Assembly (NCBI GenBank): GCA_050633545.1
Contig: JBOEGS010000008.1
Span: 1-64,000 of the forward strand
Direction: 5' to 3'
Source of the DNA: Litorivita sp050633545
GTDB lineage: Bacteria; Pseudomonadota; Alphaproteobacteria; Rhodobacterales; Rhodobacteraceae
Length of the DNA: 64,000 nt
Every line of letters begins with the position of its first letter. Positions within the stretch are counted from its first letter, which is position 1. Under the pieces are notes generated by a model. The model ran no database searches, was not told where the DNA came from, and saw only the letters and a program-made list of their open reading frames with translations. Below are positions 43,365-52,529 of the stretch, piece by piece. Made by a program: the position numbers and the translations under genes.

Positions 43365-45629
43365 ATGAGCCGTTTTGCCGCCCCCATCGCCGAACAGATT
43401 TGGGACATGAAATACCGACTGAAAGACGCCGACGGCACGCCGCGCGATCAATCGGTCGAGGACACATGGCGGCGAATCGCGCGCTCTTTGGCCGAGGTGG
43501 AAAAAGAGCCGGCGAAGTGGGAAGAGGTCTTCTACGGCGCATTGGAGGATTTCAAATTCCTCCCCGCAGGGCGCATCACCGCAGGCGCGGGCACGGCGCG
43601 CAAGGTGACGCTGTTCAACTGTTTCGTCATGGGCACGATCCCCGACAGCATGGCGGGCATTTTCGACATGCTCAAGGAAGCGGCGCTGACCATGCAGCAA
43701 GGCGGCGGCATCGGCTATGATTTCTCGACCATCCGCCCGCGCGGATCGGATGTTTTGGGCGTGGCGGCGGATGCCTCCGGCCCCTTGTCGTTCATGGATG
43801 TGTGGGACGCGATGTGCCGCACCATCATGTCCGCCGGTTCGCGCCGCGGCGCGATGATGGCGACGATGCGCTGCGACCACCCCGACGTTCTGGATTTCAT
43901 CACCGCCAAGGCCGACGCGGCCCGCCTGCGCATGTTCAATATGTCGGTTCTGATCACCGATGATTTCATGGAAGCGGTCAAGGCCGACGGCCCGTGGGAA
44001 CTCAAATTCGGCGGCAAGGTCTATCACACGATGGATGCGCGCGATCTGTGGAACCAGATCATGCAGGGAACCTATGATGTGGCCGAACCGGGGGTGATTT
44101 TCATCGACCGTATCAACGCCGCCAACAACCTCAATTACTGCGAAGACATCGCCGCGACCAATCCGTGCGGCGAGCAGCCCTTGCCGCCTTACGGCGCGTG
44201 CCTGTTGGGGTCGATCAACATGGCGCGTCTGGTCAAGGATCCGTTTGACGCGGCGGCCTCGCTGGACGCCGAGGCGATGCAGGAGCTTGTCGCCGTGGCC
44301 GTGCGGATGATGGACAATGTCGTCGACGCCAGCCAGTTTCCGCTGGAGGCGCAAGCGCGCGAGGCCCATGCCAAACGCCGGATCGGTTTGGGCGTGACCG
44401 GATTGGCCGATGCTTTGCTGATGGTCGGGCTGCGCTATGGCTCGGACGAGGCGGCACAGCAAACCGAAGACTGGCTCAAGGCAATCGCCCGCGCCGCCTA
44501 TCTGGCCTCGGTTGATCTGGCCAAGGAAAAAGGCGCCTTCCCGCTGTTTGACGCCGAGCCTTACCTTGCCTCCGGCACGATGCAGGCGATGGACGAGGAC
44601 GTGCGCGGCGCGATCCGCGAGAACGGCATCCGCAACGCCTTGCTGACCTCTATCGCGCCCACGGGCACGATCTCGCTTTATGCAGGCAATGTCAGCTCGG
44701 GGATCGAGCCGGTCTTTGCCTATGCCTACACCCGCAAGGTCTTGCAAAAGGACGGATCGCGCACCGAAGAGGAAGTCGTCGATTACGCCGTGCAGATGTG
44801 GCGCGACAAAATGGGCGATGCGCCCTTGCCCGACTATTTCACCAATGCGCAAACTCTGGCCCCTGCGGACCACGTCAAAATGCAGGCGGCGGCGCAAAAA
44901 TGGATCGACAGCTCAATCTCGAAAACCATCAACTGCCCCGAAGACATTGATTTCGAAAGCTTCAAAGACGTCTATATGCAAGCCTACGAGACGGGCTGCA
45001 AAGGCTGCACCACCTACCGGCCCAATGACGTGACCGGATCGGTCCTGAGCGTGTCGGAGCAGAGCGACGAAAGCCCCGAGGTCGATCACGGCGCCGATGT
45101 GATCTATATGGCCGACCCGCTGGAGCGTCCGAAATCCTTGGACGGCGCGACCTATAAGCTCAAATGGCCCGATTCCGAACATGCGATCTATCTGACCGTG
45201 AATGACATCGTGATGGGCGGCCATCGCCGCCCCTTCGAGGTCTTCATCAACTCCAAGAACATGGAGCATTTCGCATGGACCGTTGCCTTGACGCGGATGA
45301 TTTCCGCCGTCTTCCGGCGCGGCGGGGATGTGTCCTTTGTGGTCGAGGAACTCAAAGCCGTGTTCGACCCGCGCGGCGGCGCATGGATGGAAGGCAAATA
45401 TATCCCCTCGATCCTCGCGGCGATCGGCGGGGTGCTGGAACGCCACCTGATTTCCATCGGCTTCATCGAGGGCGAAGGCATGGGCCTGAAGGCCGACCCG
45501 CAAGCCGAAGCCATGGGCCTCGACAGCCGCCCCAAAGGCAAGGCCTGCGCCTCTTGCGGCCAATATACCTTGATGATGGTCGAAGGCTGCATGACCTGCT
45601 CGAGCTGCGGCCATAGCAAATGCGGATGA
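43365..45629 (+). CDS. nrdJ: adenosylcobalamin-dependent ribonucleotide reductase (class II)
   Basis: A 754-residue class II reductase. LFNCFVMG and NPCGEQPLPPYGACLLGSIN hold active-site Cys residues and the radical region; MTMQQGGGIGYDFS binds substrate. The C-terminus is a Cys-rich tail (CASCG ... CMTCSSCGHSKCG) that recycles the active-site disulphide and likely binds zinc. It makes deoxyribonucleotides independently of oxygen using B12. AGGAT lies 8 nt before ATG. I saw no cobalamin riboswitch in the 196 bp upstream. Confidence 0.95.
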   Translation: MSRFAAPIAEQIWDMKYRLKDADGTPRDQSVEDTWRRIARSLAEVEKEPAKWEEVFYGALEDFKFLPAGRITAGAGTARKVTLFNCFVMGTIPDSMAGIFDMLKEAALTMQQGGGIGYDFSTIRPRGSDVLGVAADASGPLSFMDVWDAMCRTIMSAGSRRGAMMATMRCDHPDVLDFITAKADAARLRMFNMSVLITDDFMEAVKADGPWELKFGGKVYHTMDARDLWNQIMQGTYDVAEPGVIFIDRINAANNLNYCEDIAATNPCGEQPLPPYGACLLGSINMARLVKDPFDAAASLDAEAMQELVAVAVRMMDNVVDASQFPLEAQAREAHAKRRIGLGVTGLADALLMVGLRYGSDEAAQQTEDWLKAIARAAYLASVDLAKEKGAFPLFDAEPYLASGTMQAMDEDVRGAIRENGIRNALLTSIAPTGTISLYAGNVSSGIEPVFAYAYTRKVLQKDGSRTEEEVVDYAVQMWRDKMGDAPLPDYFTNAQTLAPADHVKMQAAAQKWIDSSISKTINCPEDIDFESFKDVYMQAYETGCKGCTTYRPNDVTGSVLSVSEQSDESPEVDHGADVIYMADPLERPKSLDGATYKLKWPDSEHAIYLTVNDIVMGGHRRPFEVFINSKNMEHFAWTVALTRMISAVFRRGGDVSFVVEELKAVFDPRGGAWMEGKYIPSILAAIGGVLERHLISIGFIEGEGMGLKADPQAEAMGLDSRPKGKACASCGQYTLMMVEGCMTCSSCGHSKCG

Positions 45630-45675
45630 TCTAGCGCGCCGCTCTGGTCGGCGGTTCTAGATAGAGGGCATCCGA

Positions 45676-45708
45676 GCGCCCGCGCGGCATTGCTGCGCGG
45701 GCGTTTTC
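45676..45708 (+). terminator. intrinsic terminator after nrdJ
   Basis: CGCCCGCGC (45677-45685) and GCGCGGGCG (45695-45703) form a perfect 9-bp stem followed by TTTT. It lies 46 bp past the nrdJ stop. Confidence 0.85.
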
Positions 45709-45738
45709 ATGTCTGCGCCTTGTCCTCGCGGGGCGGGG

Positions 45739-47295
45739 TTATGTCCCGCCGTGCAGGTCTTGGGCGTAAAGCTGGTAGATCACCGGATCAAAGATCGAAT
45801 TGACCCCGATATCCTTGCGCGGCAGCAGGTCCTTGGAAAACACCCGCGCGGCGTCAAAGCTGGGCGCGCTGAGCGAGCGCAGCCCCTCGGGCAGCGGACG
45901 CAGCCCCGCATCGGGCGCATTGGTTGCCATATTGAACCCCCAGATGCCAAAAGACGGGATCGGGGTTTGGTAGCTGACGACTTGCGGGAAAATCTCTTCC
46001 AAGGTGCGCGCCACGGTCCAATAGCTGTGCGGGGTGAAAAACGGCGAGGAGCTTTGCGAGACAAGCGTGCCATCGCGGGCCAAAATTGCCGCGACCATGG
46101 CGTAGAACTCGACCGAATACAGCTTTGACAGGGCCTCGTTATGGGGGTCGGGAAAATCAATGATGATCCGGTCGTAGGTCTTGTCCGTCTCTTTGACGAA
46201 AACAAAGGCGTCTTGGTTCACAACGCGCAGCTTGTCGGAGGCGAGGCTGGCGCCGTTGAGCCGCACAATGGGCGCGAAATTGCGGCCCAGATCGGTCATC
46301 GCAGGGTCCAGATCGACCAGATCGATGCTCTCGACGCTGGGGTGTTTGAGCACCTCGCGGATCGCCAAACCGTCGCCGCCGCCAAGGATCAACACGCTTT
46401 TGGGCGGCGTGCCCCATGCCAGAACCGGATGCACCAAAGCCTCGTGATAGCGAAACTCATCGGATTGCGAGAATTGCAAATGCCCGTCAATAAACAGGCG
46501 CACGTCGTTGGTCTTCCACGTGTTGGTCACCACAAGCGATTGATATTGTGACTGTTTGCGCCACACCACGCGGTCGAAATACAAATGGTCCTGCGCAAAG
46601 GCGGTGATTTTCGACGCCATCATCGTCAGCCCGAACAGCAAGATAATCGTCGCAATTACAAATCCGAGCATCCGTTTGGGCGCATCGAAATGATCGCGCA
46701 GCCAAAAGACGTTCAAAAGCGCGACGGAGGCATTGATCAATCCGATGGCAAAGGAGGCGGTGATCAACCCCAGCGAGGGCAAGAGCAGGATCGGAAAGGC
46801 GACCGAGCCGATTAGCGCGCCGATATAATCGAGCGAGAGCACATCAGAGATCGATTGCCGCGTTGTCGAGCGTTCGGACAACACCCGCGTCAAAATCGGG
46901 ATCTCCAGCCCGACCAAAAACCCGATGGTCGAGATAAAGCCGAACATGCCAGCGGCGTAGAACCAAGGCGCGGCGGGAAACAGCATAAACAGCGAAATCG
47001 AGCACAGCCCGCCCACCAGCGCGAGGATCAACTCGACATAAACAAAGGCCTGGATCAGATTGCCGCCGATAAAGCGCGACACATAAGAGCCGACCCCCAT
47101 CGCAAACATGAAAAACCCGATGGTGAGCGAGAACTGATAGACCGAATTGCCAAGCAGGTAGCTCGACACGGTGCCGATGATCAATTCGTAGACAATGCCG
47201 CACAGCGCCACGATCAGGATCGACATCAGCAGTATCACCGCTTGGCGTTTGGGCAGGCCGGTATAGTCGGGTTGGGACGAGGGGGGCAGGGACAC
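45739..47295 (-). CDS. membrane-embedded spermidine synthase-like aminopropyltransferase
   Basis: A 518-residue protein. The N-terminal half (about 15-240) is a polytopic membrane domain of seven to eight helices; the C-terminal half is a spermidine synthase-type fold with SAM-binding VLILGGGDGLAIREVLKH and the DFPDPHNEALSKLYS catalytic region. It probably transfers an aminopropyl group from decarboxylated SAM at the membrane surface; the acceptor is not known and need not be putrescine. Start: GTG 47295 with GGAG 7 nt upstream, since longer starts would run into the upstream terminator. It ends the SpeD / rhomboid-GNAT / small membrane protein cluster. Confidence 0.88.
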   Translation of the reverse strand: MSLPPSSQPDYTGLPKRQAVILLMSILIVALCGIVYELIIGTVSSYLLGNSVYQFSLTIGFFMFAMGVGSYVSRFIGGNLIQAFVYVELILALVGGLCSISLFMLFPAAPWFYAAGMFGFISTIGFLVGLEIPILTRVLSERSTTRQSISDVLSLDYIGALIGSVAFPILLLPSLGLITASFAIGLINASVALLNVFWLRDHFDAPKRMLGFVIATIILLFGLTMMASKITAFAQDHLYFDRVVWRKQSQYQSLVVTNTWKTNDVRLFIDGHLQFSQSDEFRYHEALVHPVLAWGTPPKSVLILGGGDGLAIREVLKHPSVESIDLVDLDPAMTDLGRNFAPIVRLNGASLASDKLRVVNQDAFVFVKETDKTYDRIIIDFPDPHNEALSKLYSVEFYAMVAAILARDGTLVSQSSSPFFTPHSYWTVARTLEEIFPQVVSYQTPIPSFGIWGFNMATNAPDAGLRPLPEGLRSLSAPSFDAARVFSKDLLPRKDIGVNSIFDPVIYQLYAQDLHGGT

Positions 47296-47323
47296 GCGCG
47301 CGCTCCGTGAAAGGAAGGTCAAA

Positions 47324-47361
47324 CAAAAAGGCCCGGCCTGCAACGGGTGCAACCGGGCCTT
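47324..47361 (-). terminator. intrinsic terminator inside the polyamine cluster
   Basis: On the minus strand AAGGCCCGG and CCGGGCCTT form a 9-bp stem followed by TTTTTG. It lies just after the small membrane protein gene (stop 47380) and before the aminopropyltransferase start, so that gene is either served by read-through or by its own promoter. Confidence 0.8.
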
Positions 47362-47379
47362 GGTCGATATGGGATCGGC

Positions 47380-47967
47380 TTATTTGCCCATGCGCGGACC
47401 GCCCGAACGGGCGCTCGACGGCGCGCGGTAAGAGCTGCGCGGGGTGACGGAGCGGTTGTTAAAGCTCGCAGGATTGATGCCCGCGGCGCGTTGACGCCCG
47501 ATCAGGTTGCCGATCAAGACACCCGCAAGAAATCCGGTCCCCGAAAAGCGAAGACCCGACGAATTGCCCGCCATATCTGTGGCAATCAGGCGGTTGTTGG
47601 CCTCGTCGATTTCCACGGTAAAGACGTCGCCCTCACCCTCGTCCTGCACGCCATTGGCATTGGTGTCGGCATAGCCGAGGAATTTCGCATCCTGCATCAC
47701 CGACAGGCCAAATGTCCCGTCATAAAACCGCGGTTCGGCATTGAGAACTTCGGTGTAAAAACCGGTGAACTGCGCCATTTCGGTTTCGGCAACTTGGGTG
47801 ATGCCGTTTTGCTCAAGATGGCCTTGATAGCGTGTGAGAGCGAATTCCGTGCGGTCGAGCACCTGACCCAAATCGGCGGTTTGCTCGGACTTGCCACCGA
47901 ACAACAGCGAATAGCCGATGAAGGCGATGACCGCCAGAAATGCGATGCCTTTGATTTTTGCGAACAT
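47380..47967 (-). CDS. membrane-anchored protein with Ca-binding-like loop and Arg/Ser tail, function unknown
   Basis: A 195-residue protein. One hydrophobic helix at about 6-22, then a soluble domain with an EF-hand/dockerin-like loop DTNANGVQDEGEGD (about 103-116), a second hydrophobic segment GFLAGVLIGNLIG (about 145-157), and a tail rich in Ser, Arg, Pro and Gly ending GGPRMGK. I do not recognise the family. It sits 37 bp after the rhomboid-GNAT gene and before a membrane aminopropyltransferase, so a role in the same envelope system is inferred. Confidence 0.7.
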   Translation of the reverse strand: MFAKIKGIAFLAVIAFIGYSLLFGGKSEQTADLGQVLDRTEFALTRYQGHLEQNGITQVAETEMAQFTGFYTEVLNAEPRFYDGTFGLSVMQDAKFLGYADTNANGVQDEGEGDVFTVEIDEANNRLIATDMAGNSSGLRFSGTGFLAGVLIGNLIGRQRAAGINPASFNNRSVTPRSSYRAPSSARSGGPRMGK

Positions 47968-48004
47968 AATATTTCCCTCTCACGTGCCGCGCGATGGCCG
48001 GCTA

Positions 48005-49297
48005 CTAATTAGAACTCAACAAACACACCCACCAATGCTGGTGCAACCCTAAAGCGTAGTAATCCTCCAAACTCCCACGAAGGTCGAATTGGTGTGATTT
48101 TAGTGTCTCAGCATTCTCGTCGGACAGATCGCTGGGCAGGGCGATCACCAGCATCCGCGCGCCGCTCTCGCGGGCCTTGTCCACAGCGAAATCCAATCCG
48201 GCAAGGCCGACGGGGGCCTCGGTCCATGTCAGCCCCAAAACCCCGTCGGTTTCCGGCTCCGGCGCCGATCCGGTCACCGCAATGCCGGTGTTTTCATGGG
48301 GCGCGGCGGGGGCCGCGGCCTCGTATTCGGGGTTTTCGAGCCCATAGACGATCTTGGCCTCGCCGATATCGTGATAGTCGGGCAGGCTCATTTCGACCTC
48401 TGCGCCGAATTCCTCATACATCTCGTGGGCGGCGGCATAGATCGGTGTGCCGTTTTCGGCATAATCGCTGGTGGCGATGAACATTTTGCGCACGCCGTGG
48501 TCCTTGAGCATCCCCAACAGATCGTTGAGCATCTGCCCGCCCAGCCCCTCGCCGGTGCGATCGCCGCGCAGATAGGTCCACGACAACCACACCACGTCAG
48601 GCACCTGCTCGTCGGGGCTATAACCCGTCACGCCTAGAACCTCATTGCCCTGCGCCAGAACATACATGCCGCCGCAGCCTTGGCCGAGAAACTGTTCCTC
48701 GGCCTCGGCGGCATCGTCTTCATCGGTCTCGTTGATGATCGCGATCACCTTGGACAGATGCGACAATTGCATCGGCTTGAGGGTGGGTGATTTGCTGCCG
48801 AATAGGGAATTGAACATGGCGAAGCCTCCTCCGAGAAAGGTTGAAAGGATATGGGGATAAAGCGCAAGCGTGGTCGAAAGAAGCGTGGCCTCGAGCGCCA
48901 AGGCGATCATCGCAATCATCGACAGGCCCCACCACCGCACGCGCGGCGCCGTGGCAAGAACCGCAAAGCCGATCACGCCGTAAACGGGGCCGGAGATGCC
49001 CACGAACCGCGGGCCGACCATCACCAGTTGCGCCAAGGTGCCAACCACGATGCAGGCGGCGACCAGCGCCAGCATCCGGCGCGGCCCGAGTATACGTTCG
49101 ACAATCGGTCCGGCAAAACCGAGCAATGCCAGATTGCCGACCAGATGCAGCAATGATCCGTGATTGAAAACGTTCAAAAACACCTCGCCCAAGGGCACAG
49201 GTGCGCGCGCCACCACCACATTGCCATGCGCGGCGTAGCCCAACAGGCAAAGCCCGATCAGCGAAAAAGTGACAGGCGCGGCGCGCAACATCCGCAT
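48005..49297 (-). CDS. rhomboid-like intramembrane domain fused to a GNAT acetyltransferase domain
   Basis: A 430-residue fusion. Residues 1-165 are a rhomboid-type membrane domain: HGSLLHLVGN gives the HxxxN motif (His51, Asn55), GISG holds the candidate catalytic Ser102, and YPHILSTFLGGG supplies His149, in the correct order for a Ser-His protease. Residues about 170-325 are a GNAT-like domain (VIAIINETDED, VVWLSWTYLRGDRTGEGLGGQML, ATSDYAENGTPIYAAAHEMYEEFGAEVE), where RGDRTGEGLGGQ is the acetyl-CoA loop. A C-terminal 100 residues looks like a second, partial GNAT half (GSLEDYYALG). It starts 6 bp after speD. Substrates of both domains are unknown; a polyamine or membrane protein target is plausible from context. 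Confidence 0.8.
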   Translation of the reverse strand: MRMLRAAPVTFSLIGLCLLGYAAHGNVVVARAPVPLGEVFLNVFNHGSLLHLVGNLALLGFAGPIVERILGPRRMLALVAACIVVGTLAQLVMVGPRFVGISGPVYGVIGFAVLATAPRVRWWGLSMIAMIALALEATLLSTTLALYPHILSTFLGGGFAMFNSLFGSKSPTLKPMQLSHLSKVIAIINETDEDDAAEAEEQFLGQGCGGMYVLAQGNEVLGVTGYSPDEQVPDVVWLSWTYLRGDRTGEGLGGQMLNDLLGMLKDHGVRKMFIATSDYAENGTPIYAAAHEMYEEFGAEVEMSLPDYHDIGEAKIVYGLENPEYEAAAPAAPHENTGIAVTGSAPEPETDGVLGLTWTEAPVGLAGLDFAVDKARESGARMLVIALPSDLSDENAETLKSHQFDLRGSLEDYYALGLHQHWWVCLLSSN

Positions 49298-49303
49298 GAA
49301 GGC

Positions 49304-49702
49304 TTAGGCCGCGCCCACAGGCAGGGCCGCGCCCGAAAAGCCGCGTTTGATCACCTGCAGCTTTTCTTCGGCGGGCTTGAAATAGCGCCGCAGCACATCG
49401 AGGCTCAGCATCGGGTCCACATCGCCGCACATGAAAATATCAATCGCGGCATAGCCGTATTCGGGCCATGTGTGGATCGAGATATGGGATTCGGCCAAAA
49501 GGGCAACGCCGGTAAATCCGCAGCGGTCCCCGAAATCATGCAGGTTCACATCCAGAACCGTCGCCTCGGCGGCCTCGGCGGCCGCGCGCAAAACCGGCTC
49601 GGCGCGGGCGGCGTCAAACAAGGCGCAGGCGCCGTAAAATTCGGCGATCACATGATGCCCGAGCGCCGCTGGCGCCACTGGATGTTGGGCGATCATTGTC
49701 AT
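49304..49702 (-). CDS. speD: S-adenosylmethionine decarboxylase proenzyme
   Basis: A 132-residue bacterial-type SpeD. The block LLAESHISIHTWPEYGYAAID is diagnostic: self-cleavage between Glu71 and Ser72 would make the pyruvoyl group, with His77 and Cys92 (FMCGD) as the other catalytic residues. It provides decarboxylated SAM, the aminopropyl donor used by the SpeE-type enzyme of the cluster. Start 49702 has GGAG 6 nt upstream; the open frame goes further without coding character. Confidence 0.95.
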   Translation of the reverse strand: MTMIAQHPVAPAALGHHVIAEFYGACALFDAARAEPVLRAAAEAAEATVLDVNLHDFGDRCGFTGVALLAESHISIHTWPEYGYAAIDIFMCGDVDPMLSLDVLRRYFKPAEEKLQVIKRGFSGAALPVGAA

Positions 49703-49928
49703 CGTCGTCTCCGGACTACTCACATTATAGGTGCAGGCAACCGACCCTATATGCGCGCAGATTGCAAACCGTTTATGCTTGCGCCGCCCGTCCGCCGCGC
49801 CCAAAGCGGCGTTTTTGCACCGCGGGGGCATCGGGCCGGCGCGCGCGGCCTCGGCGCGACACGAAAAAGCCGCCGCGATCACGTCGCAGCGGCCCTTCAT
49901 AGCCTACCTTCACGGCAAACCGGTAAAA

Positions 49929-52346
49929 TCAGAAATCGAGGTTTTCCACGCTCAATGCGTTTTGCTGGATGAACTCGCGGCGCGGTTCGACCACATCGCC
50001 CATCAGTTTGGTGAAAATATCGTCGGCCTCGGCCATGTCGTCGATCTTCACCTGCAACAGGGTGCGCGCATCGGGGTCGAGCGTGGTTTCCCAAAGCTGG
50101 TCGGGGTTCATTTCGCCCAGACCTTTGTAGCGCTGCAAGGACAGACCTTTTTCGCCCTCCTCCAGAACCGCTTTGAGCAGGTCCAGCGGGCCGTAAATCA
50201 TCTGGCTGCGGTCCTTGCGGTGCAGCGATGCGGGCAGGTTGTAGACGTCTTGCAGGCTCTTGGTGAAGCTGCCGGTTTTGCGCGCCTCGCCCGAGCGCAG
50301 CATCGGTCCGTCGAGGGTGCGCACCTCTTCGACACCGCGCAAGATACGCGCAAGGCGGATGCCTTGGTCTTGGGTGATCCGGCCCTGCCAGCCTTTTTCA
50401 TATTCCAGCGCAATCAGGTTGAGCCGCTCGGCGACCTTATCGGCGGTGCCTTGCAAATCATTGTCGACCACACCAGGCACAAAGGCCCCCGCAATCGCGG
50501 CCTGTTCGAGAATATGGCGCGGATAATGGGTCGGGAAGGCGTCGAGCACGCGCTTGAGCTGGCGCGCCTCATCGACCACACGGGCCAGATCCTGCCCGAC
50601 GATATGTTCGCCATTGCCCTGCACCAAGGAGGCGCCGTCGATCCCGTGTTGAACCAGATACTCTTCCATCTCGGCCTGATCCTTGAGGTAAACCTCTGAT
50701 TTGCCGCGAGAAACCTTGTAGAGCGGAGGCTGCGCGATATAAAGATATCCGCCCTCGATCAATTCCGGCATCTGCCGGTAGAAGAAGGTCAACAGCAAGG
50801 TGCGGATATGCGCGCCGTCGACGTCGGCATCGGTCATGATGACGATTTTGTGGTAGCGCAGCTTGTCGATGTTGAACTCGTCGCGGCCAATGCCGGTGCC
50901 GAGCGCCATCACCATATTGCCGATCTCTTGGCTGCCGAGCATGCGGTCAAATCGCGCCCGCTCGACGTTCAAAATCTTACCCTTCAGCGGCAGGATCGCT
51001 TGGGTTTTGCGGTCGCGCCCCGTTTGGGCGGAGCCGCCAGCGCTGTCACCCTCCACGAGGAAAATTTCGGTATTGGCGGGGTTCTTGTCCGAACAATCCT
51101 TCAGCTTGCTGCTCAGGAAGTTCATATCCATCGGGTTCTTGCGCCGCGTCAGATCACGCGCCTTGCGCGCGGCCTCGCGGGCCAAAGCCGCCTCGACGAT
51201 CTTGCCAACGACGATCTTGGCCTCGTTCGGGTTCTCCTCGAACCATTCGGCGAGCTTTTCGCCAACGAGGTTCTCGACCGCGGGGCGCACCTCGGAGGAG
51301 ACCAGCTTGTCCTTGGTTTGGCTCGAAAATTTCGGGTCCGGCACTTTGACGGACAGCACACAGGTCAACCCCTCGCGCGCGTCATCGCCGGTGAAGCTGA
51401 CCTTCTCGCGTTTGGCGATGCCGGAGCTTTGGGCATAGTTATTGATCGTGCGGGTCAAGGCACCGCGAAAGCCCGCCAAATGGGTGCCGCCGTCGCGCTG
51501 CGGGATGTTGTTGGTAAAGGGCAGCACGTTCTCGTGGTAGCTGTCGTTCCACCACATCGCCACCTCGATGCCGATATCGTCGCGCGTGCCGGTGACAAAA
51601 ATCGGCTCGCTCATCACGGTGGATTTCGACCGGTCTAGATATTTGACGAATTCCTTGACGCCGCCCTCATAGAAAAGCTCGCTCTTGAGCGGCTCTGCGG
51701 GGCGCTCGTCTTCGAGCAGGATGCGCACACCGGAGTTCAGAAAGGCCAGCTCGCGCAGGCGTTTTTCGAGCGTCTCGAAGCTGTATTCGAGGTTCGAAAA
51801 CGTATCGGTCGAGGCCAAAAACCGCACCTCGGTGCCGGTGCGATCGCCGCATTCGCCCACCACGCGCAGATGCTCGACCGTGTCGCCATGGCCGAACTTG
51901 GCGTAATGCTCTTTGCCGTCGCGCCACACGCGCAGCTCCAGCCAGACCGACAAAGCGTTCACAACCGAAACGCCCACACCGTGCAGGCCGCCCGAAACCT
52001 TGTAGGAATTGCTGTCGAATTTACCGCCCGCGTGCAGCTGGGTCATGATGACTTCGGCGGCCGATACGCCCTCTTCCTCGTGGATGCCCACGGGAATGCC
52101 GCGCCCGTTATCGGAGACGGAAACCGAGCTGTCGGCGTGGATTTTGACCTTCACATGGTCGGCGTGACCGGCCAAAGCCTCGTCAATACCGTTATCGACA
52201 ACCTCATAGACCATATGGTGCAGGCCCGAGCCATCATCGGTATCGCCAATATACATGCCAGGCCGCTTGCGAACAGCCTCCAAGCCTTTGAGAACCTTGA
52301 TAGAATCCGCGCCGTATTCTTCGGGCGCCTTGGGGGTGTCGGACAT
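49929..52346 (-). CDS. gyrB: DNA gyrase subunit B
   Basis: An 805-residue gyrase B: GHKL ATPase (VYEVVDNGIDEAL, SDNGRGIPVG, GGLHGVGVSVVNAL), transducer domain, TOPRIM (FLVEGDSAGGSA, MTDADVDGAHIRTLLLTF) and the C-terminal KGLGEMNPDQLWETT. It introduces negative supercoils with GyrA. Start MSDTPKAPEEYGADSI at 52346. It lies in the dnaA-dnaN-recF-gyrB neighbourhood but is separated from recF by a LysE-family gene. Confidence 0.97.
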   Translation of the reverse strand: MSDTPKAPEEYGADSIKVLKGLEAVRKRPGMYIGDTDDGSGLHHMVYEVVDNGIDEALAGHADHVKVKIHADSSVSVSDNGRGIPVGIHEEEGVSAAEVIMTQLHAGGKFDSNSYKVSGGLHGVGVSVVNALSVWLELRVWRDGKEHYAKFGHGDTVEHLRVVGECGDRTGTEVRFLASTDTFSNLEYSFETLEKRLRELAFLNSGVRILLEDERPAEPLKSELFYEGGVKEFVKYLDRSKSTVMSEPIFVTGTRDDIGIEVAMWWNDSYHENVLPFTNNIPQRDGGTHLAGFRGALTRTINNYAQSSGIAKREKVSFTGDDAREGLTCVLSVKVPDPKFSSQTKDKLVSSEVRPAVENLVGEKLAEWFEENPNEAKIVVGKIVEAALAREAARKARDLTRRKNPMDMNFLSSKLKDCSDKNPANTEIFLVEGDSAGGSAQTGRDRKTQAILPLKGKILNVERARFDRMLGSQEIGNMVMALGTGIGRDEFNIDKLRYHKIVIMTDADVDGAHIRTLLLTFFYRQMPELIEGGYLYIAQPPLYKVSRGKSEVYLKDQAEMEEYLVQHGIDGASLVQGNGEHIVGQDLARVVDEARQLKRVLDAFPTHYPRHILEQAAIAGAFVPGVVDNDLQGTADKVAERLNLIALEYEKGWQGRITQDQGIRLARILRGVEEVRTLDGPMLRSGEARKTGSFTKSLQDVYNLPASLHRKDRSQMIYGPLDLLKAVLEEGEKGLSLQRYKGLGEMNPDQLWETTLDPDARTLLQVKIDDMAEADDIFTKLMGDVVEPRREFIQQNALSVENLDF

Positions 52347-52529
52347 CGGGTGTTTCCTTGATACGTTTGGCGGATTTATACCCATTTCTGGGGGCAATGT
52401 CACGTCTTAGCCACAATATTTAGGGGTAAAACGGCGCGATTGCCTGCCGCGAGCGTCGCGAGTTTGAGGCAGGCAAAACATCGCCGCCAGCCCGCGCCGA
52501 CAGAGGGCGCAAACCGCACCAAAACCGGA

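Noticed and set aside
43113..44897. 594-codon minus-strand open frame
   Set aside because: Antisense shadow of nrdJ, extended through the DUF1489 start region.
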